Counted from the stretch's first letter, positions 1 through 13,350 are shown. The stretch: 64,000 nucleotides of DNA from Schizochytrium sp. TIO01 (GCA_004764695.1 SMSO01000014.1:1935148-1999147), one strand, 5' to 3'. The notes: generated by a model from the letters alone, not told the origin. Made by a program: numbers and translations.

Positions 1-9
1 AAGAGAGAG

Positions 10-68
<59 letters not shown>

Positions 69-70
69 GA
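1..70. repeat. (GAAA)n microsatellite at window edge
   Basis: A purine-only GAAA tetranucleotide run, preceded by GA dinucleotides, starts the window and probably continues beyond it. A second, equally pure GAAA run is at 1191-1244. Confidence 0.95.
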
Positions 71-464
71 CGAGGCTATTTATTCGACGGAACACGGGCC
101 AAAAGTGCAAGCAATTGAGGTGGGCTGCTTCTTCAGCTTCTTCTTGTTCTTGTTCTCCTCCTTCTTCTCTTTCTCTTTCTCTCTCTACTCCTCTTTCTTT
201 CCTCTCCTCTGTTCCTTTTTCGCTTTGCTCCTCCATCAACTCTTCTTAGTTAAAATTGGTCGATATTTCCCTTTAGTGGGAAACATTTATTTTATTTCAA
301 CAAGTGTAGTACCCACCATGATAACAAATACCAATGCTGTGCTTGCTGTTATTCCTGATACTGAAAGTGGAAGCGCAAAACCGACTTTTGAAGAGCTTCA
401 CTTCATGCCATGAAAAACCACTTGAGAGAGACATGGACTTTTAAAATTAAAAATGAATATAAAT

Positions 465-527
465 GAAAGAAACAAAGAAACAAAGAAACAAAGAAACAAA
501 GAAACAAAGAAACAAAGAAACAAAGAG
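465..527. repeat. (GAAACAAA)n octanucleotide repeat
   Basis: About seven near-perfect tandem copies of an 8-nt unit alternating GAAA and CAAA. The same unit recurs 17 kb away at 17688-17730. Confidence 0.9.
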
Positions 528-967
528 ACCTGGAGCTGGCCGGCCAAGGAAGAGGGAACCATCTCCGCAGACAAGGGAGACAAAACTAAAGTAGTAGTAG
601 TAGTAAGCACGCATCAGTCAGTGGTCTAATCCTTGATTTCCTTCCTACAGGCATGCCTGCTATTAAACGAGAAGCTGCTCGTAAATAAGTGAGGCTGTCG
701 CGCCGCGAGCAACAAACGTCTTCTTTGAGCTCTTTGAGTTGTTTGTTCTGTCTGTCTCTCTCTCTCTTTCAGGGAGGGGCCGAAAGAGAGGCGGTTGCGG
801 AGGCACACGCGAGCTCCGAGCGGACTGCCTCAATTACAGCTGTTATGGTTCTCGATCGAACAAAGCTTTTCTACCTTTTTACTTTTTGAGGCATATTTAC
901 TTTAATTAAATCAATAAATAATAAATAATCAATAAATAGTTAAATAAAATAAAATGAATAAGTAAAC

Positions 968-993
968 ACATGAATGAATGAATGAATGAATGC
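968..993. repeat. (GAAT)n microsatellite
   Basis: Six tandem GAAT tetranucleotides. The same tetranucleotide, on the other strand as ATTC, recurs at 10141-10170 and 53019-53060. Confidence 0.9.
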
Positions 994-1190
994 ATAATTG
1001 CTGATGATGTTAATGGAAAGGGAGAAAGGAATGATGCTTTACTACACTTCTGTTTTACTCTTGAAACATGGAAGGAGGCAGAGAGAGAAAACATTCTCTT
1101 TTTAAAGCAGCTGAAGACTCAGCGAGCAAGGCCATCTGCGAAAAAAGGTGCGTGCACAGGCATAAAAAATAAAGCATTTGGTAATTTCGG

Positions 1191-1191
1191 A

Positions 1192-1243
<52 letters not shown>

Positions 1244-1244
1244 A
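1191..1244. repeat. (GAAA)n microsatellite
   Basis: About 13 perfect GAAA units. It is read through by open frames on both strands, producing artefactual Lys/Glu/Arg or Phe/Leu/Ser runs. Confidence 0.95.
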
Positions 1245-1287
1245 ATGCGTTTTGGCAAACGTTTCTTTTCCTTCTCCGTCTTTTGGA

Positions 1288-1605
1288 ATGGCGCGATGTG
1301 CAATGCGATGTCGCCCTCCCTCTTCGAAGGTCTTCCCTCTGCTCCTCCTTCTGCTGCTTACGCTGACCTCCCTCTCGTCGCCCGATCGGACCTATGCGGC
1401 GGTCCCGCAACCAACAGCTGCAAGCAAGCGAACAGGCAGTAACGAGGCACAGTTATCCCAGCATTGCCTGACGAAGGCGCTCGAGCTCGAAGAAATGTAT
1501 TCATCCTTTAACTCCTTTCTTCTTCTTCTTCTTCTTCTTCTGGTTCTGCGACATTTGTTTTTGATTAAATATGACCATCTCGTCGAGAGGAACTTCTCTC
1601 TTTAA
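1288..1605 (+). CDS. Possible small secreted/membrane ORF or first exon
   Basis: This 105-codon frame begins at an ATG in a locally GC-rich patch. Its first ~38 residues look like a signal peptide: basic N-terminus (Arg4, Arg7, Arg9), a Leu-rich core (residues ~17-27) and a small-residue cleavage-like site (T-Y-A-A) near residues 37-40. A second hydrophobic Leu run near residue 70 is encoded by a CTT microsatellite at about 1518-1541 and is probably not real protein. No homologue is recognised. The most favourable reading is a first exon ending before the CTT repeat; a chance open frame is at least as likely. Confidence 0.22.
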   Translation: MARCAMRCRPPSSKVFPLLLLLLLTLTSLSSPDRTYAAVPQPTAASKRTGSNEAQLSQHCLTKALELEEMYSSFNSFLLLLLLLLVLRHLFLIKYDHLVERNFSL

Positions 1606-2795
1606 GCTTTAAAAAAAAAAGTTTTGGTTTTAAATGCGCTTTTTTGTTTTGAATTTTAAAAGAAAGAAGGACTCAGGAATGAAGGATGGACGTTCGTTCC
1701 CATGAATGAATATGAATGACTTATTCATGGCTTGCTTGTTAGAACTGCCAGGAATAAGAAAGGAGGCGCGAAAGGGTCTTCGAATGGATGACTGACTGAT
1801 TGATTTCTCGACGAAGCCCTCAGGATGCTCGCCGGTTCTAATACCCCGTAGCAAGAGCGGAAACAGCCGAAGAATGAAACAGGTAAAATGCGACGCTCCA
1901 AGTTCACGGCTCTGAGGACACGAGAACACGGTTTGATTGCAATCCAATGCAGAACGTCGAAGCTAAGCTCCGACGGGTTTTGCGTGAACAAGGAAACCCT
2001 TGATTGCAGATGAATTAATCGATGATGGCCTGTCCGTGGTGAAGTGTAGCCATAACGCCCACCATGGTCTCATGATTGATTGACTAGTTGATTAATTATG
2101 TAGCCTGAGATTGTTATCAATCAGAACAAATCCAAACTATGACTCCTCTTTCTTCATTTAATTCTAAAAATGAAAGAAACTAAGAAGTTTGATGGTACGT
2201 TTAACTGTTAAAAAAAATAATTTAAAAAATCAAAGCATGATATGTTTACTTAGGAAAAGGAAGGGTAGAACAAACGATACCTTCTTTTGTCTTCCTCTTC
2301 CTCCTCATCACTATAAGATCTAAAATTCTTCTCTAACAGAAAGAAAGAATTCATGAGCGACGCAGGATGAGATATGAGGAAGGCACAATAAAAAAGCTCA
2401 CCTCTCGCCCTCTTATGCTAATCAATAGAGACATCTACTGGCGCTGGTAGCACGAGTGCGAGGTGCAAAGCCAATACTTTCTTCTGTGTGAGTTTGTTAT
2501 TCTTATCGCGAGTCTCGCGTAGAGAACGGTTTATTGTTAAAATGTTGAATCATTCATTACTTTATGTAAAAAATGATAAAAAAGGCGAGAGTGTCTTAAG
2601 GGTGGCAATTGGAGCTTGTTCACGATTTATTGGTTCTACGGAAAAAGAAAATGACAAAAATAAATGAAAGCAATCAGAAAGTAGAAAGAAAGCTGAGAAC
2701 GCGCGAGGAAAGCACGACTCGGGCGCCTCCGCCTTTTTAAACTGCGAGCTTTCGTGTTTTAGTGCTTTCCGTGAATGAAAACAAGCAGACAAAGA

Positions 2796-2827
<32 letters not shown>
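2796..2827. repeat. (AATC)n microsatellite
   Basis: Seven to eight tandem AATC units, followed 17 nt later by a (CAG)n run at 2844-2863. Similar AATC arrays occur at about 15700-15790 and 36455-36472. Confidence 0.9.
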
Positions 2828-3826
2828 TTATTCCACCCTAAGTAGCAGCAGCAGCAGCAGCAGTCTTAGGCGTGTGGGACCGATCTCCTTTGCTGCAAAA
2901 CCTCCGCTCTTCAAGAGGCCTCGCGATCATTCATTGCCCATATCTTCGCCCTTCACTCGTCTTCGCAATCAATACATCGTCGCACGGTTTTCAAGTCTCG
3001 CCCTTGGAGCGAACGTTTCGTCAAACGCCTCGAAGCCTCAACGTTCCAGTGCTCCAACAGAGCCTGCTATTATCCTCTCTGCAGCAGCCTGTCCTTGCTT
3101 GGGCCTGTCTACATCAATCAATCCCGCCCCTTCAACAACTGTTGATCTATAATCAATTCCATCATCCATGTTTCGAGTTCTTGGGCGCTCGCTCACAAAA
3201 CTACGACGACGCGGGTTTCCGCGAGTTTCTCAAATGCAGCTAGAGCGCAAAGCTCGAGAGAAGAGGGAGGAGTGCTATGCTCTGGCCAACGACACAGGAG
3301 TCGAGGTTGGCGCGATTGCTCGCGCTGCGCCGATGCTCTTTCTTTCTTTCTTTCTTTCTTTTATTCGCCCTTTCTGCTGCTCGCCTCCAACTTGTTCTTC
3401 CTTCCTTCCTTCCTTTGGCTTTCATATCGATCGATTGACTGATTTCCTTTTATCTTTACCCTCCCTCCTGTAAAATGAATAACTCGAAGCGCAAAGTGAC
3501 TCGACTCAAAGACAATCAGAGGACCAGAGTGAAAAGTAGAACGAAGTAGTTTTGAGGTCCGACACAAAGAACGAAAGAACGAAAGAACGTAAGCTTGCTC
3601 GCTTGCCTTTCAAAGTTTGAATATCGCATCGCGGCGGTGATTTGAAACTCGTGGTGCAATGCTCAATTTGAATGGCGGAATCTTCAAAGCGAGGGCCTTC
3701 GCGGCGGGTTTGCAGATCCCATAACTCTGCTGTCGTGGGCAGCGGCAGTTTCGGGGAGGGCTGCTCGCTCGCTCGTGCGTCTTCGTCTCTCTGGACCACT
3801 CCGTCGGCGGCCTTTGCTGCTATTAC

Positions 3827-3827
<1 letters not shown>

Positions 3828-3860
<33 letters not shown>

Positions 3861-3862
3861 GC
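3828..3862. repeat. (CTG)n trinucleotide repeat
   Basis: An almost pure CTG/CTA trinucleotide tract, which reads as poly-Ala or poly-Ser in overlapping open frames. I do not take those frames as genes. Confidence 0.85.
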
Positions 3863-4164
3863 AGGTGGCCTTCATCCCTTTGGCCACAACAACCCTCGCG
3901 AAGATGAGATAGGATACGACAAGGTCAGATCAGAGCAGATCAGACTGTAGAGATAGGGAATCGAGCGCCGGGTTTCCAGAGTTGCTCGCCGCCTTCCTCA
4001 AGTTCTTCGAGCACGTCAATCAAGTCAGTCCTCGCTGGCCGCCTCGAATGCGAAGACAGATAGCTGTGGCTAGCTAGCTAGCTATTTGTCTCTCTTCTCA
4101 GGTTTGACTCGGGCGTACGAAAGGCAGGCAGTCAGTCAGACGCCTCAAGATGTAAGGCCATCTT

Positions 4165-4204
4165 CGAAACCATGATTGCACGTTCGAAACCATGATTGCA
4201 CGCT
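4165..4204. repeat. 20-bp tandem duplication
   Basis: A 20-nt unit containing TTCGAAACCATGATTGCAC is present twice in direct tandem with one mismatch at its first base. This is longer-period than the surrounding tetranucleotide repeats. Confidence 0.85.
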
Positions 4205-6450
4205 CGTGCATCCTTCCTTCATCTATCCTTAGGCATCCATCCATCCATTCTCATTCACCCGTTCTCATTCACTCATTCGCATTCGCTCATTCGATCGTTC
4301 ATTCACTTCTTCTTCTTCTTCTTCTTCAGGATATTCATGTGATTGGGATTCATGTATTCGGGATCCAGGTATTCAGGATTCAGGAGGAGCGTCTCTCTGC
4401 GGTCTCCTTCCTTGAGCTGACTTGGGGCGCTGCCCGGGTTTTGCTTTCGTGCCGCTTTGGGAAGCCCCTGCGGTGTCTCCGCAAGAAAGAAGAAGGCAAG
4501 CAAGCAAGCAAGCAAGCGAGCTCTGTCTGTAGGCTTCGCTGCTTTCCATGTGATGACCATTTGTTTAATCGCTCGCTCCTCTGTTTTGCTATTTGTTTTC
4601 TCTGTTTTCTCAGTTTTCAGGTCGCCTGCAAATAGCAGATGAGACAGGCAACGATTTCTTTAAACCAATAAGTGCCGAGTACTACACACCTGCTAGGTAG
4701 CTATTACCATGATTCGACTGGCGCTATCCATCTCTCTCTTCCTCCCTGCTTTCTATTCACTATTCATTGCCACAGCTGTTTTCTTGAAAGAAGAGCAAAA
4801 CTATTGAGCAAAACTATTGCGCTTCGCAAGAAAGAGAGAGCTCAGGAGAAAGAGGGGGAAACTTCAAAACGAACTTGTCTCTCTGCCAGGCTGCCTCTAT
4901 TCTTCGCTGCCGCTAGGAGCTTCTACCCAGAGCCTAGCTGGCTTTCTAACTGCAATCTTTGGCTCACCCTGAACTAGTACCTACTACCGACCTAGGTACC
5001 TGCTAGCACTTCCTAAGGAATGCAGCTGTTTTAGTTTAAATGATCTCTGTCACAATTTCGCCTTTGGAGTTGGGCTTTCTTTGAGTTATGGCTCGTTCGT
5101 TCTCTTTTTCTTTTCTTTTCTTTTCTTTTCTTGTTTTTTTCTTCTTTTTCTTCTTCTTCCTCTCCTTCTTTTCACAGTGAAGGGAGTGAGAATCAAGGAA
5201 TGAAGACACGATCTTTGAACTTCTTTCGAAAGGACGCGTGATGAAGAAAGAGCTCCGAGTGCATGGCTCGAAAACACTGCTTCTTGAGAGAAGTGAAGAC
5301 ACGGGGAGTGAAACTTGTTGCAAAATTAGTAGAGATTTCGAAGACCTGGGAAGGAAAGCTGGCCCGTTCTTCTCCCTTTTTTTCTTTTTTCTTTTCTTTT
5401 TTAAAATTTGAATTTAATGTAACAATTATTAAAAGAAAAACGTTTACTTAATATTAGTGACACTACTAATACTATTAATACTAACTAATAAAACTTATAA
5501 TTTACAGGATAAAATAGAGGAACGATGGATGTGTGAGACACGCCTGCAAAAAGTTGAAAGCTCTTGAGAACTAGGCTACGCTTTCTTTCGTATCTGCTCG
5601 CTAACCAGTGCTAGGTTCTTCTTCTTCTTCTTCCTCACTACAGTGTGCTTTGTTCATCAAACACTCATTTTCCTTTCCAAGTAAAAAAGGCGTTTCAACT
5701 ATTAAAGTAACAACAAACTAAATAAAAAGATCAAAGCAGATTTCTATATGGTGTTGTTGAGATTCAGATCTAACAACTTAATTTTTTAGTATTTCTTTAT
5801 GATGGACGATGCGAAGAAATGAACCAGGCGCCTTGCTTTACGACACAGACTTGAGAAAAGAGAAAAGCGCAGCCTGTTTGAAATCTCATCATATCCTGCT
5901 CCAGCCCATTGCGCAGCCCAAACCCATGACACAGAACTTACAAAGCGCCCAACACCATTCATCAAGTGGCATTAAGTTCTACGAGTTATCTAAAACCTAA
6001 GCACTCGTTTCTTGCTTTTTTCTAAGGAATCATCATCAAATCAGGAGGAGGCCGCCAAGGACACTTGCTAAGTGTCCTATGCGTTGACTATTTAGTCTGC
6101 AAAACCCTTCACTCAAGAAAGAAGAAGAAGTCGATTAAAAATAATTCCCCCCTTTCTCCTTCGATGGGTTTTCCTGGGTACGCACTTTTTTTCTTTTTCT
6201 ATTTCATTCGTGCACGAGGCTGTATATAAAGTTCTTCTTTCTTTCTTTCTATTCTTTCTATTCTTTTCTATTCTTTCTATTCTTTCTTTCCTCTTTCGTA
6301 AGGTGAGGGAATATGTACGTGGCCGAAGTGAGAAAGAAAGGAAATAAGAAAGAAAGTAACTAAGAAGGGATGGCCCGCGAAGTTTTGTAGGCCAACTTGG
6401 CTTTTCAAAACCTATGTATGCTTGATTTAGTGCGGTCCCGACGGAGTTTC

Positions 6451-6477
6451 TCAGTCTCTCTCTCTCTCTCTCTCTCT
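6451..6477. repeat. (CT)n dinucleotide repeat
   Basis: About twelve CT units, in a pyrimidine-biased neighbourhood that also holds TTTC and TTCTA repeats at 6230-6295. Confidence 0.9.
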
Positions 6478-9149
6478 AATTATCTTGATGGATGCAGGAA
6501 TGAATGCATCTATCGCTGCTGAGGACGGCGAGGACCGAAAGTAGGCAGCTAGCTAGCTAGCCAAGGTTTTTTGATCAGAGGCCCTCCTTCTTCGAGCTGG
6601 GCAGCGGCCTGAAGGTCAGACGCTCGAAACGAAAGTTTGTTTTTGTCTTCAGCTTGAGAATACTGCCAGTGCTGCTGGATAAAAAGAAAAAAAGGACCTG
6701 CCCGACAAAAGTCCCTTTCTTTCTGGGTTGCGCTAGTTAGTAGAAGAAAAGCACAGACCAAGTAAGTAAATATATTTTAATTGAAAAGTTAAACAGCAGG
6801 CACTCGACGGTCTCCTTTTTGACGCCTCTTCTTTGAGGATGAGGATGAATGAGGACGATTAACTAATCTATCTGCCCGAAATGTAAGAGATTGGACTGTT
6901 TGCCTCACCTCATCTTTCGAATTGTGATTGACTTTTGACTGACAGGTATGGACGATCTTAGAGTCATGACGATTAAGACTAACACGATGGATGAGCTATG
7001 ATAGTCTTTTCGAAGCCTTTTTGAAGTAGAGGGGGGAAGCCGGCGGCAGTGTGTAAAGTTCATGTGTTAAGCCTACGTGAAGGCTCATCAGTTACTTTGC
7101 TCGCCAGTTAAAGTTCTGTCCTTTGACAGCCCACGATGCCAACACGGCAGAATCGAAAGTAATGTTCATTGCTGCTGCCTGGAGTTCCTTTAGAAGAAAT
7201 GCAAAGTGACCATTGTTGAGTTTGCACAAGCAAAGTCAACTTTCGAGTGACGTATTAGATCAATTGAGACGGGAGTGCGCAAAGAAAACACTTTCAGAAC
7301 GAAACGGAATCACACTGTCATGTTGTGGAAACGAACACGAGACTGCGATTTCAGGACCTTCGTCTAACGATAATCGCATAAAAAAAGGAAAGTAGCGGCT
7401 GATTTATGAAGTTATCTATTATGTTGTTCGTAACAACAGTTTTCTCCCCCTCTGTAAATAAACCTCAAGATTTGTTGGTCATAAATAGGACAACCTAGCT
7501 GTCTGTTTATCCAATTTTAGGGCACCATTTGGGGTTAAAACTTCCTTAAATCATGGAATAGTATCTACGTAGTGCTAGAAAAACCTTTCGTGATGTTGAA
7601 CTCATTACATGTCCGTGCCACCGTGTTTTTCAATTGCTCAGTAGCATGTCACATACATGCTATTCATGTGATATTATGCACCCTGTTTCTTGATGAGTAG
7701 TTGTAGAACCTGGCCTAGTCCTAGACTTCTTCATCATTATCTTGCAACTGGAAAACAGCCACCTCAGAAACGCATCGAATGCTACCGAAAGTGCTTTCGA
7801 TTCCAATAGCAAATCTCCCCCCAACTGAAGTTTAAATCAATTTTGATTTGTTTATTGTCAAGCAATAACTTCTAGTTTTCCGCAAACAGCAAGTATTATG
7901 AGATGGCTTACAACAGACTAGCTTGGTCCGCATTTCTGACAGGTTTGTCTCCGAGCCCTCCTGTGCTCAGTATCAGTTTAAAATCCTCCTGCTTAGTGAT
8001 GACACTGAAGAAGAACTACTCACAACACCAAACTTAGAGACTGATTGGCGAAGCTTATTGCTTTAAAATAGAAATTAAGACGGGTTCTCTACACTAACAT
8101 AAACAAGCCGTCGCATACGAGTCACATCAAAATCTTCATTTATTTGATTCATGTTGTAATGCAAAAGAATGGGTTGAAGTTGCCAAGATCATAAATTCCG
8201 TTGCAAAATTTATTCATACACAATTCAAGGTGATGCGCTTTTATCCCCCCTCTCCACCCCAACAGACGAAACCAATTCGCAGCTTGCGAACATTATATAT
8301 ACTACACTACACGGAGGCCTTGATACTTCAGAGCCAGACTTTGAGCAGCAACTGGCACCATGGGGTCTTGGGCAAGTCCCTCCGACGTATCTTTAAGATT
8401 TACCACGCGTACATGTGCTGTGTTTAAGATTAGTTTGGACACCCCCCACCCCACTCGCCTCCCCCCCTTCTCATGAGTAAGACCCCTCTCGTCCAAATGC
8501 TTGCACTAAGTCGGAGCATCTCCCTATTCTGTGGTCTGCAAAAGCCAGTTTCTCAACCTAAAATCAGCGCTATCTCTTGCCAGTGCCTTGGCTGGTGACT
8601 CAGCGAAGCATTATCCCGAGCATAAAGCTGTCATTCTCGCAAGGAGATCGTGTTCTTCCCCTGTCGCCCCCCAATCACGGCCTGGAGCTTACAGCAACTT
8701 TTGCTTGCAAAGCCCTCCTGCCAAGCATTGCACAGCTCGATCATTGCATCTTCTGCAATAGCCAGCCGCCGCCATTGCTCTGCTCTACGGGCACATTTAT
8801 TCATTTATTTACACACACATATAGCACAATCTCTGGCCTTCTGAAGCGACATCTGTAAGCCCCCGAGTAAGAACTTGAAGAAGGGGGTGGTCCGCCACAC
8901 AGAGGCATGCGGACCTACTACATGCAATGCATGCACCATTGTCCATTGAAAAGGGAAGGCCGAAGAGCAAAGTGCTGTCTAACGCGCTCGAGCTTTGCAG
9001 GGTTTGTTTGTCCTATCAGACAGATTGCACGCCACAATTCCCATTGGGGAACAGGCGAAGGGACGTGCCGTCAACATAAAAAAACGTGCCGCAGCGGACC
9101 AATGTTTTTCACGTGCGGTCGACTCGCATAGTGGTTCGTAAGGATCTCA

Positions 9150-9176
9150 CTGTCTGTCTGTCTGTCTGTCTGTCTT
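9150..9176. repeat. (CTGT)n microsatellite
   Basis: Six tandem CTGT units. The complementary ACAG/GACA repeat appears at about 16620-16640 and 18570-18592. Confidence 0.9.
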
Positions 9177-10089
9177 GAGTTCCGGAGATTGGACGTGCGC
9201 ATCGCGCTTGAGTCGATCATCTTCAGCAGAAGCGAATCCAATCGTCCCGTTACATTTGGTCAGAGGATCAGCAGAAAGCGCTAATATTTTGACGTACCAG
9301 CCGCCGTACCAACAGCGAGCTGCGCGGGACATATCAGTAGGTGCTTGATTCAAGGGGGAAATAAGGCACCTTGATAACTAATTCATCGCCAGCACTACAA
9401 TTTGATCATCTTTTGTCCCTCAGAAACTAAATGATGGGCTTCCTTCCTTCCTTCATTCATTCATTCAGTTTGTCCGTTTTCCAAGTTTTAGTTTGCCTTA
9501 AGGGCACAATAAATACGTTTCTTCTAAAGAGCCCACGCAGAACTTGGGCAATCTGCATACACGAACGGGGTGTCTAGGTAGGCGTGACCAGGGTCCGTAC
9601 CATGTGCCGTTTCACCACTCGCTTTTCATCCCAGATTTTTGGCCCTATCCAGCAACTCGAACTTGAGACAAATGTGTCGTCCTTTGCAGAACAGTAGTAA
9701 ATCTTCTGATCTTGCTGCTGTCTAGTACTTACCTATACACCCAGTAAGAGGCAGCAGGCTTTGACCTTTCTATGGTAGTTCGTGTAAATAGGAACAGAAA
9801 AGGATCTCCTCCTAAACGTAACTTCCGCCAACGAATAGGTACGAAGCTGCTGCTGTGCATGATGATGATGATGATTATGATGATGTTGATGAGCAGATTC
9901 ATGGCTCTGTCCTGCTTCTTTTGAGAGGCTGGCTCTGCGCAAATATCCTTATCTAGGCCGCTGAGGTTGCCTTTGCTGGCTTATCTATGAAGCAGTCAGT
10001 TCTCCCCTTCTTCATTTCTCCACTTCTCTGTGAAAGTAAGTTTTGTCCCATTTCGATGCGCTCTGTTATTCCTATCTTGTCCCGCTTGT

Positions 10090-10170
10090 TTGTTTAATTG
10101 TTTGTTTGTTTATTTGATTGTTTGTTTATTTGATTGTTTGATTCATTCATTCATTCATTCATTCATTCAT
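10090..10170. repeat. (TTTG/TTTA)n then (ATTC)n compound microsatellite
   Basis: Interspersed TTTG, TTTA and ATTG tetramers pass directly into seven ATTC units. It is a compound tetranucleotide array typical of this half of the window. Confidence 0.85.
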
Positions 10171-13100
10171 TGTGTTATAATTGCGAAAAGCTGAAGAATA
10201 AAAGAAAGAAGAACTGGTCCCAGAGTCAGTCAGCCCAGAGCGGCTCTTCGACACAGATGGAAAGCCCGCGCTTAGGCCCTCGCCTTCCTCCAAGATGCTC
10301 TTAGCTCGCGCATACGAGCATTTGTCGGAGCGGAAGTCGATCGATCAGCTCCAACTTCGATCGACTGCCCTCTTCGCCCACGGTCTTTGGCCACTAGCAG
10401 TAACAGAGAAGAACCAGGAACCAACTTGAGGAACGACATTTTCATTCAAGATCTCCTTTCCCCTTTTCTGCAGTTTTTAGTTTCTTTTAGTTTGCTTTTG
10501 TTTTGTAAGTACCCCCTTTGTTTATTGTACAACTTGAAAGAACCCTTTCACGGATCGCGCTCTGCGCCTTCAGCAGAAGCACGTAATAGGTACTATCACC
10601 TGCTATAGGATGGGATGCTAGATGAAAATGTAGCACGAGGTTGCAGTTCTTTTGTTAGATGCCTTTGCGAGAAGAGCACAGAACAACTCAAGTTGTATCA
10701 CCGCTCTTCGCTCTCGTCCTCGACAACACAATTATAGAGGGAGATCATTCTGGTGAAAGTTCCAGATCGATTCTTTTCTGTTCTGACCCTTTCTTTCACA
10801 CATTATTGCATTCTTTCCCACTTTAAAAAAGTATTTGATTGGAACAAATATCATTGTTTTGGTAAACAAAGATTTTGAATTCATTTTTTTAATATCGTTA
10901 ATTGATTTCTAACAATTTTAGAAGAAAGAAAAGATGAAAAAAACTTTCATACCATCAAAAAGTTTTAGTAGAGTATTAGAAAGTGTACGCTGGATAAAAA
11001 TAGGTGTCACCTGTTCGTCTGTTTCAATTAAGCAGAGCAACAGAGAAAGAAACCCTTTCAGAGGCCGCTGCTCATGATAGGATGATGCAAAAAAGGCGTC
11101 GCGCGCCTGAAACTCACCGGGTTGCTCAAGGACTGGCGAGGCACGAACGGTACATCGTATGTAAACTCTGTCTGTAGCTCCGCTTTTGAGCATGCGAGCG
11201 CTCAAGATGGGTTGAAATTACTCAAGATCAAGAGTTCATTTAAGACGATGGCTGCTGCGCTTTAAAAGGCCCTTTCTGAAACCAATTCCTGATCTTTCTC
11301 TCTTCTGATACTGAAAACTGTGTTTGTTGACACGCTCCAGCAGTAGGAAACAGTAGGGAGCACTTGAAGAACTCGTGCTTTTGAACTTGAGCTGAGATAC
11401 AAACATAACATCTCACTGAAAACCGTCGATAGATGGCCATATCAAGAATTCAATCTTTTTCAAATTAGCGCGAGCAGTCGAAGGCGATCGACGACTTTTC
11501 CTAAGGAAAGAAAGTCACTCTTCTTTTCTCTCGCGTTTCTCTTGAATATTTATATTTTATGATATAGGATTCTTTATTTGAAAACTTATTATAATTGAAA
11601 ATAAGTAAAAAGTGTTAACCATATTTTTTTAATTAAAAAAGTATAAAGGAAAACTATTTTTTCTTTTCACCTAAATTCAAAAATACATTCTTTTAATTAA
11701 ACTATTTTTATTATATGATTTTATTAGTTTTAAAAAGTGTTTTGCCAAAATGCGAGCTGCCATACCTGCTCGTCGACACAACGATCTCCGAGCAGGTTTC
11801 ACGTAGAGTATGATAGACCTTTATTTTACCCGAGAGAACAATTTGTAGGAAGATTAAATAACATTATAATTTGTCGGGGAAACAAAATTTCATAATATAC
11901 ACTGCGAGACGATTGGAACGCCGCGTCGCCTGCCAGGGGACGCCTGTGTTCTGCGGACCAAAACACAGTCATTGGAAGTGCAAAGTATCCCATAATCTGC
12001 CACGATCTTTCAGCTTTAATAAGCACATTATTCAACGAAAGGGGGTAGATCACGAGTGTGTCAAGGCGTCTTCCGTGCAAGGATATCCGGGCGACGCCCT
12101 GGAGCTTTGGGGGCTAGGGAGACGAGTCTTAGAGACATCTTATCTCAATGCACCTCTTATTATAATGGTTACCTCACCAACGCAATACGCAGAATGCCCC
12201 CGCACGAACAGGTCTCTGTCAAGGCGAAGGCAGTGAGGGGGGCAGGCAACAAAACTTTCACTGATCGGTGCTGTGTCTTCCGCTCTGTGGTACTATGCTA
12301 AAGCAGGGGCAACTGCCTGGCAGTTCCTCCCTGATTCGCAAACTACGCTCCAGCAAAACACAGGGCCACATGTCATTTCAGGAGAAAAACAAGAACTCCC
12401 AGCAGCAGAAAACACAGCCCTCACAAATATCATTTTCAAGGCACAATTCGTTCATTCATTCGAGACGGCTTTCATTTATTATTATTATTTTCTCTCTCAG
12501 TTTTGTTTTAAAAGTTCACATTATTAAAAATCAAAGCTCTCGACTTATTGGGAAAGAGGAGAGAGAGCGCATGTAATCTCCTCTTTCCATCGAGTGCGAA
12601 GATAGGGTGAAACAAGGTGGTGATCTTTAGGTTTTTATAATTGAGCAGAGTTTCGATGAGCTCTGATGAGGAAAGACGTGAGTGAAGTCAGCAAAGATCC
12701 CATCAGTAGTGACCTAACTCGAAGAAGTGGTCCAGAGCCTTGACATGCGCTGATTCTTCAGAATTGTCAGCGCTGCGTTCGGAGCAGCTAAGGTTCGCGT
12801 TCCAAGGGTAGAGAACGAGCTCTCAAGCGTGTGCTCGGAGACCACTTAGAGAAGAAAGCGGGCACTACATTCGTGACCTGGTCTCCTTGAGAAATGCGAT
12901 TTTCTGGTTTGCCTGACTGCTGAAAAGGCCACCTTGAAATGGCACTCTGCGTAGGCTCAAGGATTTTGCTGAACGCTTCTTCATACACGGATGACGATGT
13001 TCATCGATAACTATATCTATCTATATACACATATTTACAAGTGTGGAGCATGGATGCAGCAAATTTGCAGCAAATAAATTTGGGACCACTTTGGCAAAAT

Positions 13101-13274
13101 TCGACGCCGGCGCGAGCATGCGCTGCAGCCTACAGTCACCTTCGCGTGTCACCTGTGTTGCGGCGCGCGCGCGAGAGAGAGAGAGCCCGAAAGGAAAGTT
13201 TGTTCGGCCGCGGGATAGAGGGAACGCAAGTAAATACGCGCCAAATTACTGGCGAAGGCATGCATGCATAGGAG

Positions 13275-13350
13275 AGGGCTGCCTGCCTACGCTTGGGGCA
13301 TGGAGGAAATGCAAGATGGTCTCCCTCTCTCTGCAGGCGTAGGCAGCCCT
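13275..13350. repeat. Imperfect inverted repeat (14-bp arms, ~44-nt loop)
   Basis: The left arm (13275-13292) reads AGGGCTGCC, an extra TGCC, then TACGC. The right arm (13337-13350) is its reverse complement without the extra TGCC. A transcript would fold into a hairpin with one 4-nt bulge. No MITE-like target duplication or rho-type context was identified. Confidence 0.7.

Larger units (their letters stand above)
71..7000. other. Gene-poor, microsatellite-rich intergenic DNA
   Basis: I see no recognisable gene here. Short open frames exist on both strands, but they are made mostly of translated simple repeats (poly-Leu, poly-Ser, poly-Lys/Glu runs) or lack family-like features. The sequence alternates between GC-richer patches (for example 1250-1480, 2870-3250, 3600-4050) and AT-rich or pyrimidine-rich low-complexity stretches (5100-5170, 5370-5520, 6170-6300). 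Local signatures include CTAGCTAG palindromes near 4070 and 6550 and a 20-bp tandem duplication at about 4165-4204. Any real exons in this block are too short or diverged for me to name. Confidence 0.6.

Noticed and set aside
982-1605. A 207-codon frame starting before the GAAA repeat
   Set aside because: Its centre is a translated microsatellite of Lys and Glu codons. Only the part from ATG 1288 has any protein-like character.
4165-4204. Possible tRNA B box (GTTCGAAACC)
   Set aside because: The string is part of a simple 20-bp tandem duplication, with no A box or cloverleaf pairing around it.
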